DNA of 64,000 nt from positions 35,420 to 99,419 of the forward strand of contig NZ_BMVU01000034.1 in NCBI RefSeq assembly GCF_014650875.1, in the 5' to 3' direction. Position 1 is the stretch's first letter; each line of letters begins with the position of its first letter. The DNA is from Streptomyces minutiscleroticus (lineage in GTDB: Bacteria > Actinomycetota > Actinomycetes > Streptomycetales > Streptomycetaceae). The position numbers and the translations under genes are program-made. The notes beneath the pieces are model-generated. The model was not told the DNA's origin and ran no database searches. It saw only the letters and a list, made by a program, of their open reading frames with translations. Of this stretch, positions 1 to 8,496 are shown one piece after another.

Positions 1-47
1 GCTAGTGCCCTTTATCGGGCGTGGGGGTTCAAGTCCCCCCTCGGACA
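1..47 (+). tRNA. tRNA-Leu, 3' part
   Basis: Only the 3' part of the gene lies in the window. Positions 23-27 and 35-39 form a five-pair GGGGG/CCCCC T stem around the loop TTCAAGT. The acceptor 3' strand CTCGGAC follows at 40-46, with discriminator A at 47. Before the T arm is a GC hairpin (TGCCC/GGGC) of the size of a class II long variable arm. The combination matches actinobacterial tRNA-Leu. The anticodon lies outside the window, so the isoacceptor is not determined, although the layout resembles the Streptomyces GAG species. CCA is not encoded (CAG follows). Confidence 0.85.
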
Positions 48-52
48 CAGAG

Positions 53-92
53 CGGAGGAGGGCCGCGACCACGAGGTCGCGGCCCTCCTCCG
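53..92 (+). terminator. Terminator after tRNA-Leu
   Basis: A perfect 18-pair stem (53-70 with 75-92) closes on the tetraloop ACGA, six bases after the tRNA end. There is no U-tract, as is usual for Streptomyces terminators. It separates tRNA transcription from the YchJ gene. Confidence 0.85.
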
Positions 93-166
93 TGTCGTAC
101 GGCGGCCGGACGCGCGGCTTGCCTCCGGGCGGGGCGGGACGCCCCTCCCCCGGGCCGACCGGCACA

Positions 167-601
167 ATGGCGGGCATGTCCCGACGCAGCTCCCGCCCGG
201 CCCGACGGCCCGCGCGCACCGCCACTCCGCCGTCCTCCCGCGCCTGCCCCTGCGGCTCGGGCGGGACGTACGCGCAGTGCTGCGGCCGGTTCCACCGGGG
301 CGAGGCCGCCGCGCCCACCGCCGAGGCGCTGATGCGGTCGCGGTACAGCGCCTTCGCCGAGCGGGACGAGGCGTACCTGCTGCGGACCTGGCACCCGCGG
401 ACGCGGCCGCCGCGGGTGGAGTTCGAGCCGGGCCTGCGGTGGACCGGCCTGGAGATCCTCGCCACGAGCGGCGGCACGGCCTTCCACACCACCGGCACCG
501 TCACCTTCCGCGCCGGCCACGCCGGGGGCGAGCTGCGCGAGCACAGCCGCTTCGAGCGGGTCGGCGGGGCGTGGGTGTACGTGGACGGGGACGTCGGGTA
601 G
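167..601 (+). CDS. YchJ-family SEC-C motif protein (UPF0225)
   Basis: A 144-residue protein of the YchJ/UPF0225 family, whose molecular role is unknown. The SEC-C zinc-binding motif is near residue 26 (CPCGSGGTYAQCCGRFH, pattern C-x-C-x8-CC). A family block containing LMRSRYSAF and YLLRTWHP follows, then a short beta-rich NTF2-like region ending in WVYVDGDVG. The length fits the family. ATG 167 is chosen, with ATG 176 as an in-frame alternative; the open frame further upstream crosses the tRNA terminator and is not coding. The gene is single and converges on the gntR-type gene 42 bp away. Confidence 0.85.
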   Translation: MAGMSRRSSRPARRPARTATPPSSRACPCGSGGTYAQCCGRFHRGEAAAPTAEALMRSRYSAFAERDEAYLLRTWHPRTRPPRVEFEPGLRWTGLEILATSGGTAFHTTGTVTFRAGHAGGELREHSRFERVGGAWVYVDGDVG

Positions 602-643
602 CTCCGGGCGGTCCCCGTACCGGCCGCCCGGCGGCCGGGTCGC

Positions 644-1345
644 TCAGGGCGCCAGGACGTCCAGTTCCCGGAGCGCGCCGACGGCGATCTCGCGGGTGAG
701 GCTCTCGGCGCGGTCCGCGTCGCCCGCGCGGACCGCCTCCGCGACCTGGACGTGCAGCGTCACGGCCGCCGGGTCGGGGTCCTCGAACATGACCTGGTGA
801 TGGGTGCGGCCCGTCAGGACCTCGGCGACCACGTCGCCGAGGCGCGCGAACATCTCGTTGCCGGAGGCGTTGAGGACGATCCGGTGGAAGGCGACGTCGT
901 GCACCAGATAGCCCTCGAGCTGCTGGCCGCGTGAGGTGGCCACCATGCCGAGCGCGCACTCGGTGAGCTCGGCGCACTGCTCGGCGGTGGCGTGGCGGGC
1001 GGCGAGGCCGGCGGCGACCGGTTCGACGGCGGAGCGCAGCACGGTCAGGGAGCGCAGCTGGCGCGGGCGGTCGGCGCCCGCGAGGCGCCACCGGATGACC
1101 TGCGGGTCGTAGACGTTCCACTCGGCCGTCGGGCGGACGGTGACGCCGACGCGGCGGCGGGACTCCACCAGGTGCATGGACTCCAGGACGCGGACGGCCT
1201 CGCGCATGACGGAGCGGGACACCTCGAAGCGCTGGGCCAGCTCGTCCGTGCGCAGCACGCTGCCCGGCGGATACTCGCCCGCTGTGATCGCCGGTCCGAG
1301 GGTGTCCAGTACATGGCCGTGCAGCCCTCGGCCCCGTGTGCTCAT
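644..1345 (-). CDS. GntR-family (FadR/FCD) gluconate-operon repressor
   Basis: A 233-residue regulator. The N-terminal GntR winged helix spans about residues 8-75 (LRTDELAQRFEVSRSVMREAVRVLE). An all-helical FCD effector domain follows, with the D-x3-H pair near residue 150 (HDVAFHRIVL) that holds a metal in this family. It is divergent from the gluconokinase gene across an interval with two matching palindromes, which points to control of gluconate use and to autoregulation. Gluconate or 6-phosphogluconate as ligand is inferred from the neighbours. ATG 1345 is chosen because starts further upstream run into the operator. Confidence 0.88.
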   Translation of the reverse strand: MSTRGRGLHGHVLDTLGPAITAGEYPPGSVLRTDELAQRFEVSRSVMREAVRVLESMHLVESRRRVGVTVRPTAEWNVYDPQVIRWRLAGADRPRQLRSLTVLRSAVEPVAAGLAARHATAEQCAELTECALGMVATSRGQQLEGYLVHDVAFHRIVLNASGNEMFARLGDVVAEVLTGRTHHQVMFEDPDPAAVTLHVQVAEAVRAGDADRAESLTREIAVGALRELDVLAP

Positions 1346-1377
1346 GGGGTCAGCGTACGAGGAGGGGCGCGGGAACA

Positions 1378-1425
1378 AAAAGTCAGACTTTTACATCACA
1401 GACTCTTGAATTAGTCAGACCTAAT
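1378..1425. promoter_or_regulatory. Double GntR/FadR-type operator
   Basis: There are two palindromes, AAAAGTCAGACTTTT (1378-1392) and ATTAGTCAGACCTAAT (1410-1425). Both contain GTCAGAC, and their centres are 32 bp apart, about three helical turns. GT-N3-AC is the core of FadR-subfamily operators. The pair lies in an AT-rich patch between the divergent repressor and gluconokinase genes and should repress both. Confidence 0.8.
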
Positions 1426-1494
1426 GCGTTTCAGTGGCGTGAACGGACGCAACGGTCCACGGCGTCCGATGTCGATGAAGACAGCGAGGCAGTG

Positions 1495-2010
1495 ATGAGC
1501 ACCCCCCACGTCGTCGTAGTCATGGGCGTGGCAGGCACCGGGAAGACCACGATCGGTCCCCTGCTTGCGGCGCGGCTCGGCGTTCCGTACGCCGAGGGCG
1601 ACGACTTCCACCCCGAGGCCAACATCGCCAAGATGTCGGCCGGGACGCCTCTGACGGACGACGACCGGTGGCCGTGGCTGGACGCCATCGGCGCCTGGGC
1701 GCACGGACGTGCGGGGCAGGGCGGTGTGGTCAGCTGCTCGGCGCTGAAGCGGAGCTACCGCGACCGGCTGCGGGCCGCGGCTCCCGGCGTCGTCTTCGTC
1801 CACCTGGCCGGTGACCGGGCCCTCATCGAGGGCCGGATGGCCCAGCGGCGGGGGCACTTCATGCCGACGGCGCTGCTCGACTCCCAGTTCGCCACCCTCC
1901 AGCCGCTGGAGGAGGACGAGGCGGGCGTCGCCGTGGACGTCTCCGGCGGCCCCGAGGAGATCGCCGACCGGGCCGTGACCGCACTGCACGACCTGAGGAC
2001 GCCGCGCTGA
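1495..2010 (+). CDS. gntK: Gluconokinase
   Basis: A 171-residue gluconate kinase (ATP + D-gluconate to 6-phosphogluconate), which feeds gluconate into the pentose phosphate pathway. The P-loop GVAGTGKTT is at residues 11-19. The family blocks EGDDFHPEANIAKMSAGTPL and CSALKRSYRD follow, then the lid RMAQRRGHFM. The length is typical. ATG 1495 is preferred over GTG 1492, and a GAGG lies just upstream. It is the first gene after the double operator. The permease is 435 bp downstream behind a hairpin and may have its own promoter. Confidence 0.93.
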   Translation: MSTPHVVVVMGVAGTGKTTIGPLLAARLGVPYAEGDDFHPEANIAKMSAGTPLTDDDRWPWLDAIGAWAHGRAGQGGVVSCSALKRSYRDRLRAAAPGVVFVHLAGDRALIEGRMAQRRGHFMPTALLDSQFATLQPLEEDEAGVAVDVSGGPEEIADRAVTALHDLRTPR

Positions 2011-2081
2011 ACCGGCGCGGTGGCGCGCGTACCGCACCCGGTACGGCGCCGCCGCGGTGCGGGGCCCGCCGGGACCGCGTT

Positions 2082-2114
2082 CGCTCACCCCGGTCCCGGG
2101 GACCCCGGTGAGCG
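2082..2114 (+). terminator. Hairpin after gntK
   Basis: The arms CGCTCACC (2082-2089) and GGTGAGCG (2107-2114) pair perfectly. A smaller GGTCC/GGACC hairpin lies inside the loop. The site is 72 bp past the gntK stop and is a candidate terminator or attenuator before the permease. Confidence 0.6.
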
Positions 2115-2445
2115 ATGGTCCCCGAGGCCGCCGCACGCCTTCGGCCCGCGCGGGCCGGCCGCGTACGGACGGGCCCGACCGCCCTCGTACGCAACGGTCC
2201 GCGAGGACCGCGCACCACCAGGTCCGTGAGGACCACCGCGCACCACCGCGGCCCGCACGGGCCGCCGCGCACCACCGCGGTTCGCGCGGACCCCGTACGG
2301 ACGGGGCCCGCGCGGGCCACCGGAACACCGCGGTCCCGCGGGACCGCAGCCGCCCGCGTCCGGGTGTGCCGCGCACCGTCGCGGCACGGCACCGGCACGG
2401 GAGGCACCTCCCCCGCCCCCACCCGTAACCATGCAAGGAAAGACC
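2115..2445. other. gntK-gntP spacer with imperfect repeats
   Basis: This is very GC-rich and holds no convincing gene. The 14-mer GCGCACCACCGCGG occurs exactly at 2238-2251 and 2267-2280, with a third partial copy near 2207. The gntP promoter should lie here, but I see no clear -10/-35 pair. Confidence 0.5.
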
Positions 2446-3843
2446 GTGACCAGTCTCAGCGTCGAGATGCTGGCAGCGGATGCCGTCGAGCCGATCACCT
2501 CGGCGGGCCATGCCCAGCTGGGCATCGCCGTCCTGGCGGGCATCGCCGTCATCGTCCTGCTCATCACGAAGTTCAAGCTCCACGCGTTCCTGGCGCTGAC
2601 CATCGGGTCGCTGGCGCTCGGCGCGTTCGCCGGGGCGCCGCTCGACAAGGCCATCTCCAGCTTCACCGCCGGTCTCGGCTCGACCGTCTCCGGCGTGGGC
2701 GTGCTGATCGCCCTGGGCGCCGTCCTCGGCAAGCTGCTCGCGGACTCCGGCGGTGCCGACCAGATCGTGGACACCATCCTCGCCAAGGCGGGCGGGCGCT
2801 CCATGCCGTGGGCGATGGTGCTGATCGCCTCGGTGATCGGCCTGCCGCTCTTCTTCGAGGTCGGCATCGTCCTGCTCATCCCGGTCGTGCTGATGGTGGC
2901 CAAGCGCGGCAGCTACTCGCTCATGCGGATCGGCGTCCCCGCGCTCGCGGGCCTGTCCGTGATGCACGCCCTCATCCCGCCGCACCCCGGCCCGCTGGCC
3001 GCGATCGACGCGGTGGACGCGAACCTCGGCCTGACGCTGGCGCTCGGCGTCCTCGTCGCGATTCCGACCGTGGTCATCGCCGGTCCGGTGTTCTCGAAGT
3101 ACGCCGCCCGCTGGGTGGACGTCGCCGCGCCGGAGAAGATGATCCCGCAGCGCGCCTCCGAGGACCTTCAGAAGCGGCCCGGCTTCGGCGCGACCATCGT
3201 CACCGTGCTGCTGCCGGTCGTGCTGATGCTGTCCAAGGCGCTGGTCGACATCGTCGTCGACGACCCCGGGCACACCGTGCAGCGGGTCTTCGACGTGATC
3301 GGCTCGCCGCTGGTCGCGCTGCTGGCGGCCGTACTCGTCGGCATGTTCACGCTGGGCCGCGCGGCCGGGTTCACCAAGGAGCGCCTCTCCACGACCGTGG
3401 AGAGGTCGCTGGCGCCGATCGCGGGCATCCTGCTGATCGTCGGCGCGGGCGGCGGCTTCAAGCAGACGCTGATCGACTCCGGCGTGGGCCAGATGGTCCT
3501 GGAGATCTCCAAGGACTGGTCGATCCCCGGGCTGCTGCTCGCCTGGCTGATCGCCGTGGCGATCCGGCTCGCGACCGGCTCGGCGACCGTCGCCACCATC
3601 TCGGCGGCCGGTCTCGTCACCCCGCTCGCGGCCGACATGTCGAGCACGCACGTCGCGCTCCTGGTCCTCGCCATCGGCGCCGGCTCGGTGTTCTTCAGCC
3701 ACGTCAACGACGCGGGGTTCTGGCTGGTCAAGGAGTACTTCGGACTGAACGTCGGACAGACGGTCAAGACCTGGTCCGTGATGGAGACGGTCATCTCCGT
3801 GGTCGGCGTCGCCGTGGTCCTGCTGCTGTCCCTGGTGATCTAG
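2446..3843 (+). CDS. gntP: Gluconate permease (GntP family)
   Basis: A 465-residue multi-span membrane protein of the GntP gluconate:H+ symporter family. It carries the family block around VIGLPLFFEVGIVLLIP and the conserved stretch HALIPPHPGPLAAIDAV. The C-terminal half has ATGSATVATISAAGL and HVNDAGFWLVKEYFGL, both diagnostic of GntP. GTG 2446 is chosen because AAGGAAAG sits at ribosome-binding distance; ATG 2431 overlaps that site. With the kinase and repressor upstream it completes a gluconate uptake and phosphorylation module. Confidence 0.93.
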   Translation: MTSLSVEMLAADAVEPITSAGHAQLGIAVLAGIAVIVLLITKFKLHAFLALTIGSLALGAFAGAPLDKAISSFTAGLGSTVSGVGVLIALGAVLGKLLADSGGADQIVDTILAKAGGRSMPWAMVLIASVIGLPLFFEVGIVLLIPVVLMVAKRGSYSLMRIGVPALAGLSVMHALIPPHPGPLAAIDAVDANLGLTLALGVLVAIPTVVIAGPVFSKYAARWVDVAAPEKMIPQRASEDLQKRPGFGATIVTVLLPVVLMLSKALVDIVVDDPGHTVQRVFDVIGSPLVALLAAVLVGMFTLGRAAGFTKERLSTTVERSLAPIAGILLIVGAGGGFKQTLIDSGVGQMVLEISKDWSIPGLLLAWLIAVAIRLATGSATVATISAAGLVTPLAADMSSTHVALLVLAIGAGSVFFSHVNDAGFWLVKEYFGLNVGQTVKTWSVMETVISVVGVAVVLLLSLVI

Positions 3844-3941
3844 CCCCGCTCCCGGACCGGAGCCGCGCGGTGGTTCCGGTCCCTTGCGGAGCCGCGCGAC
3901 GGTTCCGGTTCTCGGCCGGCGCCGTACGGCCGTAGGGAACG

Positions 3942-3987
3942 GCCGGAGGCCCCACTCGCTCCTCGCGGAGCGGCTGGGGCCTCCGGC
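3942..3987. terminator. Bidirectional terminator after gntP
   Basis: A 13-pair stem, GCCGGAGGCCCCA (3942-3954) with TGGGGCCTCCGGC (3975-3987), has a second short stem (CGCTC/GAGCG) within its loop. It lies between two convergent genes. Confidence 0.8.
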
Positions 3988-4050
3988 GTCTCCGGCCCTC
4001 ACGGCCCGCGGGACCAAGCGGGTACGGGTGCGGGCACGGGTGCGGGTGCC

Positions 4051-5706
4051 TCATCCCACCGCCCGGGCCGCCGCCCGGCCCGCCGCGCGGCCCGAGAACA
4101 GGCAGCCGCCGAGGAACGTGCCCTCCAGGGAGCGGTAGCCGTGGACGCCGCCCCCGCCGAAGCCGGCGGCCTCGCCGGCCGCGTACACGCCCGGCAGCGG
4201 CAGGCCGCCGTCCGTCAGGACCCGGGACGACAGGTCCGTCTCCAGGCCGCCGAGCGTCTTGCGGGTGAGGATGTTCAGGCGCACGGCGATCAGGGGGCCC
4301 GCCTCCGGGTCGAGGATGCGGTGCGGGGCGGCGGTGCGGATCAGCCGGTCGCCGAGGTACCTGCGGGCGCCGTGGACGGCGGTGACCTGGAGGTCCTTGG
4401 TGAACGGGTTGGCGACCTCCCGGTCGCGCGCGACGATCTCGCGGCGCAGCGCGGCCTCGTCGATGAGGGGTTCGCGGGTGAGCGCGTTCATGCCCCGGAC
4501 GAGGTCGCCGAGGTCCTTCTCCACGACGAAGTCGGCGCCGTGCTCCATGAACGCCCGCACCGGACCGGGGACGTCGGTGCGCGCCCGTTCGAACACGCCG
4601 CGGACGGATCTGCCGGTCAGGTCGGGGTTCTGCTCGGAGCCCGAGAGCGCGAACTCCTTGCCGATGATCTTCCGGTCGAGCACGAACCACGTGTAGTCGT
4701 ACCCGGTCCGCATGATGTGCTCCAGCGTGCCGAGCGTGTCGAAGCCCGGGAACAGCGGCACCGGCAGGCGCCGGCCGAGGGCGTCCAGCCAGAGGGAGGA
4801 CGGGCCGGGCAGGACGCGGATGCCGTGGTTCTCCCAGACCGGGTTCCAGTTCTGCAGGCCCTCGGTGTAGTGCCACATGCGGTCGCGGTTGATCAGGCGC
4901 GCGCCCGCCGCCTCGGCGACGGCGAGCATCTTCCCGTCGACGTGCGCGGGGACGCCCGAGACCATGCGCCCGGGCGGGCGGCCGAGCCGCTCGGGCCAGT
5001 GGGCGCGGACGAGGTCGTGGTCGCCGCCGATGCCGCCGGAGGTGACGATCACCGCCTGGGCCCGGAGCTCGAAGGCGCCGGCGACGGCGCGGCTGCTGGC
5101 CTGCCCGCGCGCGACGTCCGAGGGTTCGAGGACCTCGCCGGTGACGGTGTCCACGGTGCCCGCGCTGCGGGCGAGGCCGGTCACCCGGTGCCGGAACCGC
5201 AGGTCGACGAGGCCGCGGGCCGCCCCCTCCCGCACCCGGCGCTCGAAGGGCGCGACGAGGCCGGGGCCGGTGCCCCAGGTGATGTGGAAGCGGGGGACGG
5301 AGTTGCCGTGCCCGCGCGCGTCGTAGCCGCCGCGCTCGGCCCAGCCGACCACCGGGAAGAACCGCACGCCCTGCCGGTGCAGCCAGGAGCGCTTCTCGCC
5401 CGCCGCGAAGTCGACGTACGCCTCGGCCCACCTGCGCGGCCACTCGTCCTCGGGACGGTCGAAGCCGGCGGTGCCCATCCAGTCCTGCAGGGCGAGGCCG
5501 TGGCTGTCGCGGATGCGCAGGCGGCGCTGCTCGGGCGAGTCCACGAGGAACAGGCCGCCGAAGGACCAGTGGGCCTGGCCGCCGAGGGACTGCTCGGGCT
5601 CCTGGTCCAGCAGGATCACCCTGCGTCCCGCGTCGGCGAGCTCCGCGGTCGCCGCGAGGCCGGCGAGGCCCGCCCCGATCACGATCACATCCGCGTCGTA
5701 CGCCAT
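4051..5706 (-). CDS. FAD-binding dehydrogenase (ketosteroid/fumarate-reductase superfamily)
   Basis: A 551-residue flavoprotein. The dinucleotide fold is at the N-terminus (GAGLAGLAAT, residues 11-20), followed by the FAD-contact block SLGGQAHWSFGG. The C-terminal flavin-binding signature is GVYAAGEAAGFGGGGVHGYRS. It belongs to the superfamily of fumarate reductase flavoproteins and 3-ketosteroid dehydrogenases, in a subgroup usually annotated only as FAD-binding dehydrogenase. The substrate is unknown and no partner subunit gene is nearby. ATG 5706 has AAGGG at suitable spacing. It is a single gene, divergent from the EamA-like gene. Confidence 0.82.
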   Translation of the reverse strand: MAYDADVIVIGAGLAGLAATAELADAGRRVILLDQEPEQSLGGQAHWSFGGLFLVDSPEQRRLRIRDSHGLALQDWMGTAGFDRPEDEWPRRWAEAYVDFAAGEKRSWLHRQGVRFFPVVGWAERGGYDARGHGNSVPRFHITWGTGPGLVAPFERRVREGAARGLVDLRFRHRVTGLARSAGTVDTVTGEVLEPSDVARGQASSRAVAGAFELRAQAVIVTSGGIGGDHDLVRAHWPERLGRPPGRMVSGVPAHVDGKMLAVAEAAGARLINRDRMWHYTEGLQNWNPVWENHGIRVLPGPSSLWLDALGRRLPVPLFPGFDTLGTLEHIMRTGYDYTWFVLDRKIIGKEFALSGSEQNPDLTGRSVRGVFERARTDVPGPVRAFMEHGADFVVEKDLGDLVRGMNALTREPLIDEAALRREIVARDREVANPFTKDLQVTAVHGARRYLGDRLIRTAAPHRILDPEAGPLIAVRLNILTRKTLGGLETDLSSRVLTDGGLPLPGVYAAGEAAGFGGGGVHGYRSLEGTFLGGCLFSGRAAGRAAARAVG

Positions 5707-5896
5707 GGTCCGCCCTTCGCACCGAGGCCGTGCACCAGGGAGGTGGACCGCCGGTTACCGATGAGTTCCGATCCTTGGACAACCCGGTGACCGGCGTCAA
5801 CCGTCCGGCGGCGCGTACCCGGGGGCGGACCGGGCGGCGGAGCGCTATCGTCGATCGGACACCCGCCCTTGGACGGTTCCTCCCATCTCCCCAGAG

Positions 5897-6799
5897 GTGC
5901 GTCGCGTGTCGGTCCTCGTCCTCGTCCTCGCCGTGACCGCCGCCTGCTGCCTGGGCATCGGGTTCGTCCTCCAGCAGAGCGCCGCGCAGCGGGCGCCGCT
6001 CGGCGACTTCCTCTCCCCCCGGCTGCTGCTCGACCTGGTGCGGGTGCCGCGCTGGCTGGGCGGCATGGGCTTCATGGCGTGCGGCATGGTGCTCGGCGCG
6101 CTCGCCCTGTCCCGGGGCGAACTCTCCCTGGTGGAGCCGCTGCTCGCGACGAACCTGCTGTTCGCGCTGGCCCTGTCGCGCAGATGGACCGGGCAGCCGC
6201 TCGGCCGCCAGGGGTGGGCGGGGCTCACGCTGCTCGCGGGCGGGGTGACGGCGTTCCTCCTGGCGGGCGAACCGCGCGGCGGCAGCGCGGTCACCGATCC
6301 GCTCCGCCACTGGCTGGTCGTCGGCATCGTGCTGGGACTGGCCGCGCTGCTCACGGCGTACGCGCGCAGATCGCGGATGAGCCACGCGCCCGTGCTGCTG
6401 GCCGTGGCGGCGGGCCTGCTGTACGGCCTGCAGGACGCGCTCACCCGGGTGAGCGGCGAGCGGCTGGCCGAGGGCGGGTGGCCGGGGTTCTTCACCGGCT
6501 GGCAGCCGTACGCCGTGCTGGTGCTCGGGATCACCGGCCTGGTGCTCGTGCAGAGCGCCTTCGAGACGGCGCCGCTGCGGATGTCGCTGCCCGCGCTCAC
6601 GGCGGCGCAGCCGCTGGCCGGGATCGCCTGCGGCGTGGGCTTCCTCGGCGACCGCCTGCGCACGGACGCGGGGTCGCTCGCCGGGGAGTCCGCGGGGCTC
6701 GCGGCCGTCGTGGCGGGCATCGTGCTCCTCGGTCTGCACCCGGCGATGCCGCGCGACATCTCGCCGGACGAACGGGCCCGGGACCTGCAGTCCCACTGA
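5897..6799 (+). CDS. EamA/DMT-like integral membrane protein
   Basis: A 300-residue protein with about nine to ten hydrophobic segments. It starts with a cleavable-looking hydrophobic N-terminus (VLVLAVTAACCLGIGFVLQQ) and contains the internal repeat-like blocks LSLVEPLLATNLLFALALSRR and LPALTAAQPLAGIACGVGFLGDRL, typical of DMT-superfamily proteins. The short cytoplasmic tail is acidic then basic. The transported substrate, if any, is unknown. GTG 5897 is used; GTG 5906 is possible. It shares a 190 bp divergent interval with the flavin dehydrogenase. Confidence 0.75.
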   Translation: MRRVSVLVLVLAVTAACCLGIGFVLQQSAAQRAPLGDFLSPRLLLDLVRVPRWLGGMGFMACGMVLGALALSRGELSLVEPLLATNLLFALALSRRWTGQPLGRQGWAGLTLLAGGVTAFLLAGEPRGGSAVTDPLRHWLVVGIVLGLAALLTAYARRSRMSHAPVLLAVAAGLLYGLQDALTRVSGERLAEGGWPGFFTGWQPYAVLVLGITGLVLVQSAFETAPLRMSLPALTAAQPLAGIACGVGFLGDRLRTDAGSLAGESAGLAAVVAGIVLLGLHPAMPRDISPDERARDLQSH

Positions 6800-6819
6800 C
6801 CCGGAGCCGACCGGCCACC

Positions 6820-6861
6820 GGCTGTCGGCTGTCGGCTGTCGGCTGTCGGCTGTCGGCTGTC
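6820..6861 (+). repeat. Heptanucleotide tandem repeat (GGCTGTC)6
   Basis: Six perfect head-to-tail copies of GGCTGTC lie between the EamA-like and Nudix genes, just 48 bp before the Nudix start. Copy number could vary by slippage and change the leader of the Nudix mRNA. Confidence 0.95.
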
Positions 6862-6909
6862 GGCGGACCGCACGGCCCCGGGCCCGGGGGCGGCTGGTTG
6901 GATGGGGAC

Positions 6910-7551
6910 ATGAGCGCAGACGGCGGCACGGACGGTACGAGCGGCACGGGCGGTGCGGGCGGCACCGGTGGTGCGGGCGGCACGAGCGGTACGGACGGTA
7001 CCGGTGGTGCGGACGGTGCGGACGTCCTGAGCGGCTCCGGGTCCGCCGACGAGATCCTGGACATCGTGGACGCGGAGGACCGGGTGATCGGTCGGGCGCC
7101 GCGCGGGGAGGCGTACGCCAAGGGGCTGCGGCACCGGTGTGTGTTCGTGCGCGTCGAGGACGCCGAGGGGAGGCTGTTCGTGCACCGCCGCACCGCGACC
7201 AAGCTCATCTTCCCCTCCCTGTACGACCTGTTCGTCGGCGGGGTCGTCGGGGCGGGCGAGACGTACGACGACGCGGCGCTGCGCGAGGCCGAGGAGGAAC
7301 TGGGCGTCACGGGGCTGCCGCGCCCCGAGCCGCTGTTCAGGTTCCTCTACGACGGCGGGGCCGGCCGGACCTGGTGGTCGGCGGTGTACCAGGTGCGCTG
7401 CGACCTGCCCGTGCGCCCGCAGCCCGAGGAGGTCGCCTGGCACGCCTTCCTGCCGCCGGACGAGGTGGAGCGGCGCCTGGCGGAGTGGGAGTGGGTGCCG
7501 GACGGGCTGGCGGCCCACGAGCGGTTCCTGGCGCACCGGCGGGCGGGCTGA
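6910..7551 (+). CDS. Nudix hydrolase with Gly/Thr-rich N-terminus
   Basis: A 213-residue Nudix protein with a perfect Nudix box at residues 111-133 (G-x5-E-x7-REAEEELGV). The surrounding fold (EILDIVDAEDRVIGRAPRGEAY, then RHRCVFVRV) resembles the YfcD and isopentenyl-diphosphate isomerase-like branch; the substrate is unknown. The first 40 residues are low-complexity Gly, Thr, Ala and Asp built from a GGYRCGGGY-like DNA repeat, which looks like repeat expansion rather than a folded domain. ATG 6910 follows a GGATGGGG purine run. The next gene starts 146 bp later. Confidence 0.88.
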   Translation: MSADGGTDGTSGTGGAGGTGGAGGTSGTDGTGGADGADVLSGSGSADEILDIVDAEDRVIGRAPRGEAYAKGLRHRCVFVRVEDAEGRLFVHRRTATKLIFPSLYDLFVGGVVGAGETYDDAALREAEEELGVTGLPRPEPLFRFLYDGGAGRTWWSAVYQVRCDLPVRPQPEEVAWHAFLPPDEVERRLAEWEWVPDGLAAHERFLAHRRAG

Positions 7552-7697
7552 ACCCCGGCGGCGGACCGGGAACCCGGCGGCGGACCGGCGGACGGGCTGG
7601 AACCTCGGCGCCGGGCCGGGGCCCCGGCCGCCGGGCCGCACGCCGTCCCGCACCGGCGCCGCGCGTCCCCGCCGACCTGCCTCGATAGGCTCTCGGT

Positions 7698-8090
7698 GTG
7701 ATCGACTTCGTGCGGAACGTCCGGCTGTGGTTCGCGCCCGAGCGGGTACGGGAGGAGGGCGGCACGCCCGACTACCGGTTCTCACTGGCCAACGAGCGCA
7801 CCTTCCTCGCCTGGCTGCGCACCGCCCTGGCGCTGATCGGCGGCGGCTTCGCCGTGGACCAGTTCCTGCCGGACCTGCGGTGGGGCTGGCGGGTCGGGCT
7901 CGCGCTCGCGCTGCTCGCCGCCGGGGTGCTCAGCTCCCTGCGCGCGGTGAACCACTGGGTGCGCTGCGAGCGGGCGATCCGGCGCGGCGAGGACCTGCCG
8001 GCGTCCCGGTTCCCCGCCGTGCTGAGCCTGGCGGTGGCCGTCGTGGCCCTGGTGATGGTCGTCGTCGTGCTCGCCGGCTGGGAGGGATGA
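7698..8090 (+). CDS. YidH-like DUF202 membrane protein
   Basis: A 130-residue protein with the DUF202 signature RFSLANERTFLAWLRTALALIGGGFAV. It has three predicted membrane helices (about residues 40-55, 62-80 and 107-126). The function is unknown in this family. GTG 7698 is the start. Its stop overlaps the ATG of the next DUF202 gene, so the two are translationally coupled and probably form a heteromer. Confidence 0.85.
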   Translation: MIDFVRNVRLWFAPERVREEGGTPDYRFSLANERTFLAWLRTALALIGGGFAVDQFLPDLRWGWRVGLALALLAAGVLSSLRAVNHWVRCERAIRRGEDLPASRFPAVLSLAVAVVALVMVVVVLAGWEG

Positions 8091-8407
8091 GCGCCCCCGC
8101 CCGCGATCCGGGCCTGCAGCCGGAGCGCACCCGCCTCGCCTGGCGGCGCACCACCCTGTCCGGCGCGGTGGCGGCGGTCCTCGCCGTCAGGAGCGCGCTG
8201 CACGGCGGCCCCACGCCCGCCGGGATCGTGGCCGCCGCGCTGTGCTGCCTGCTGTGGCTGGGCTTCCTCGCCCTGGCGCACCGCCGCATCCGCGCGCTGG
8301 CGGCGGCCGCGGCGGACGGCGTGCCGGTCCTCACGCCCCGGCACGCCTCGGCGGCGGCCCTGTGCACGGTGGCCCTGGCGGTGTGCGCGGCGGCACTGCT
8401 GTTCTGA
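8087..8407 (+). CDS. Second DUF202 membrane protein
   Basis: A 106-residue partner of the preceding gene, which it overlaps by four bases (ATGA). The short N-terminus has the family motif LQPERTRLAWRRTTLSGAVAA, and three hydrophobic segments follow. The GGAGGG directly before the ATG is too close to act alone, which supports coupled re-initiation. Paired short and long DUF202 genes are common in actinomycetes; no function is assigned. Confidence 0.85.
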   Translation: MSAPARDPGLQPERTRLAWRRTTLSGAVAAVLAVRSALHGGPTPAGIVAAALCCLLWLGFLALAHRRIRALAAAAADGVPVLTPRHASAAALCTVALAVCAAALLF

Positions 8408-8496
8408 CCACCACCACCGCGCCCGCGACCGCGACCGCGCCCGCTCGCTCCGTCCTCCGGTCCTGGCCCTGGCCGGTCCTGGTCCCGGCCCTGCCC

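Noticed and set aside
2020..2428. Short plus-strand open frames between gntK and gntP
   Set aside because: They are Pro/Arg/Ala-rich translations of GC repeats with no initiation signal.
1411..4017. An 868-codon open frame on the minus strand antisense to gntK/gntP
   Set aside because: It is a mirror of high third-position GC; its translation is Arg/His/Asp-rich without domains, while both plus-strand genes are well-known families.
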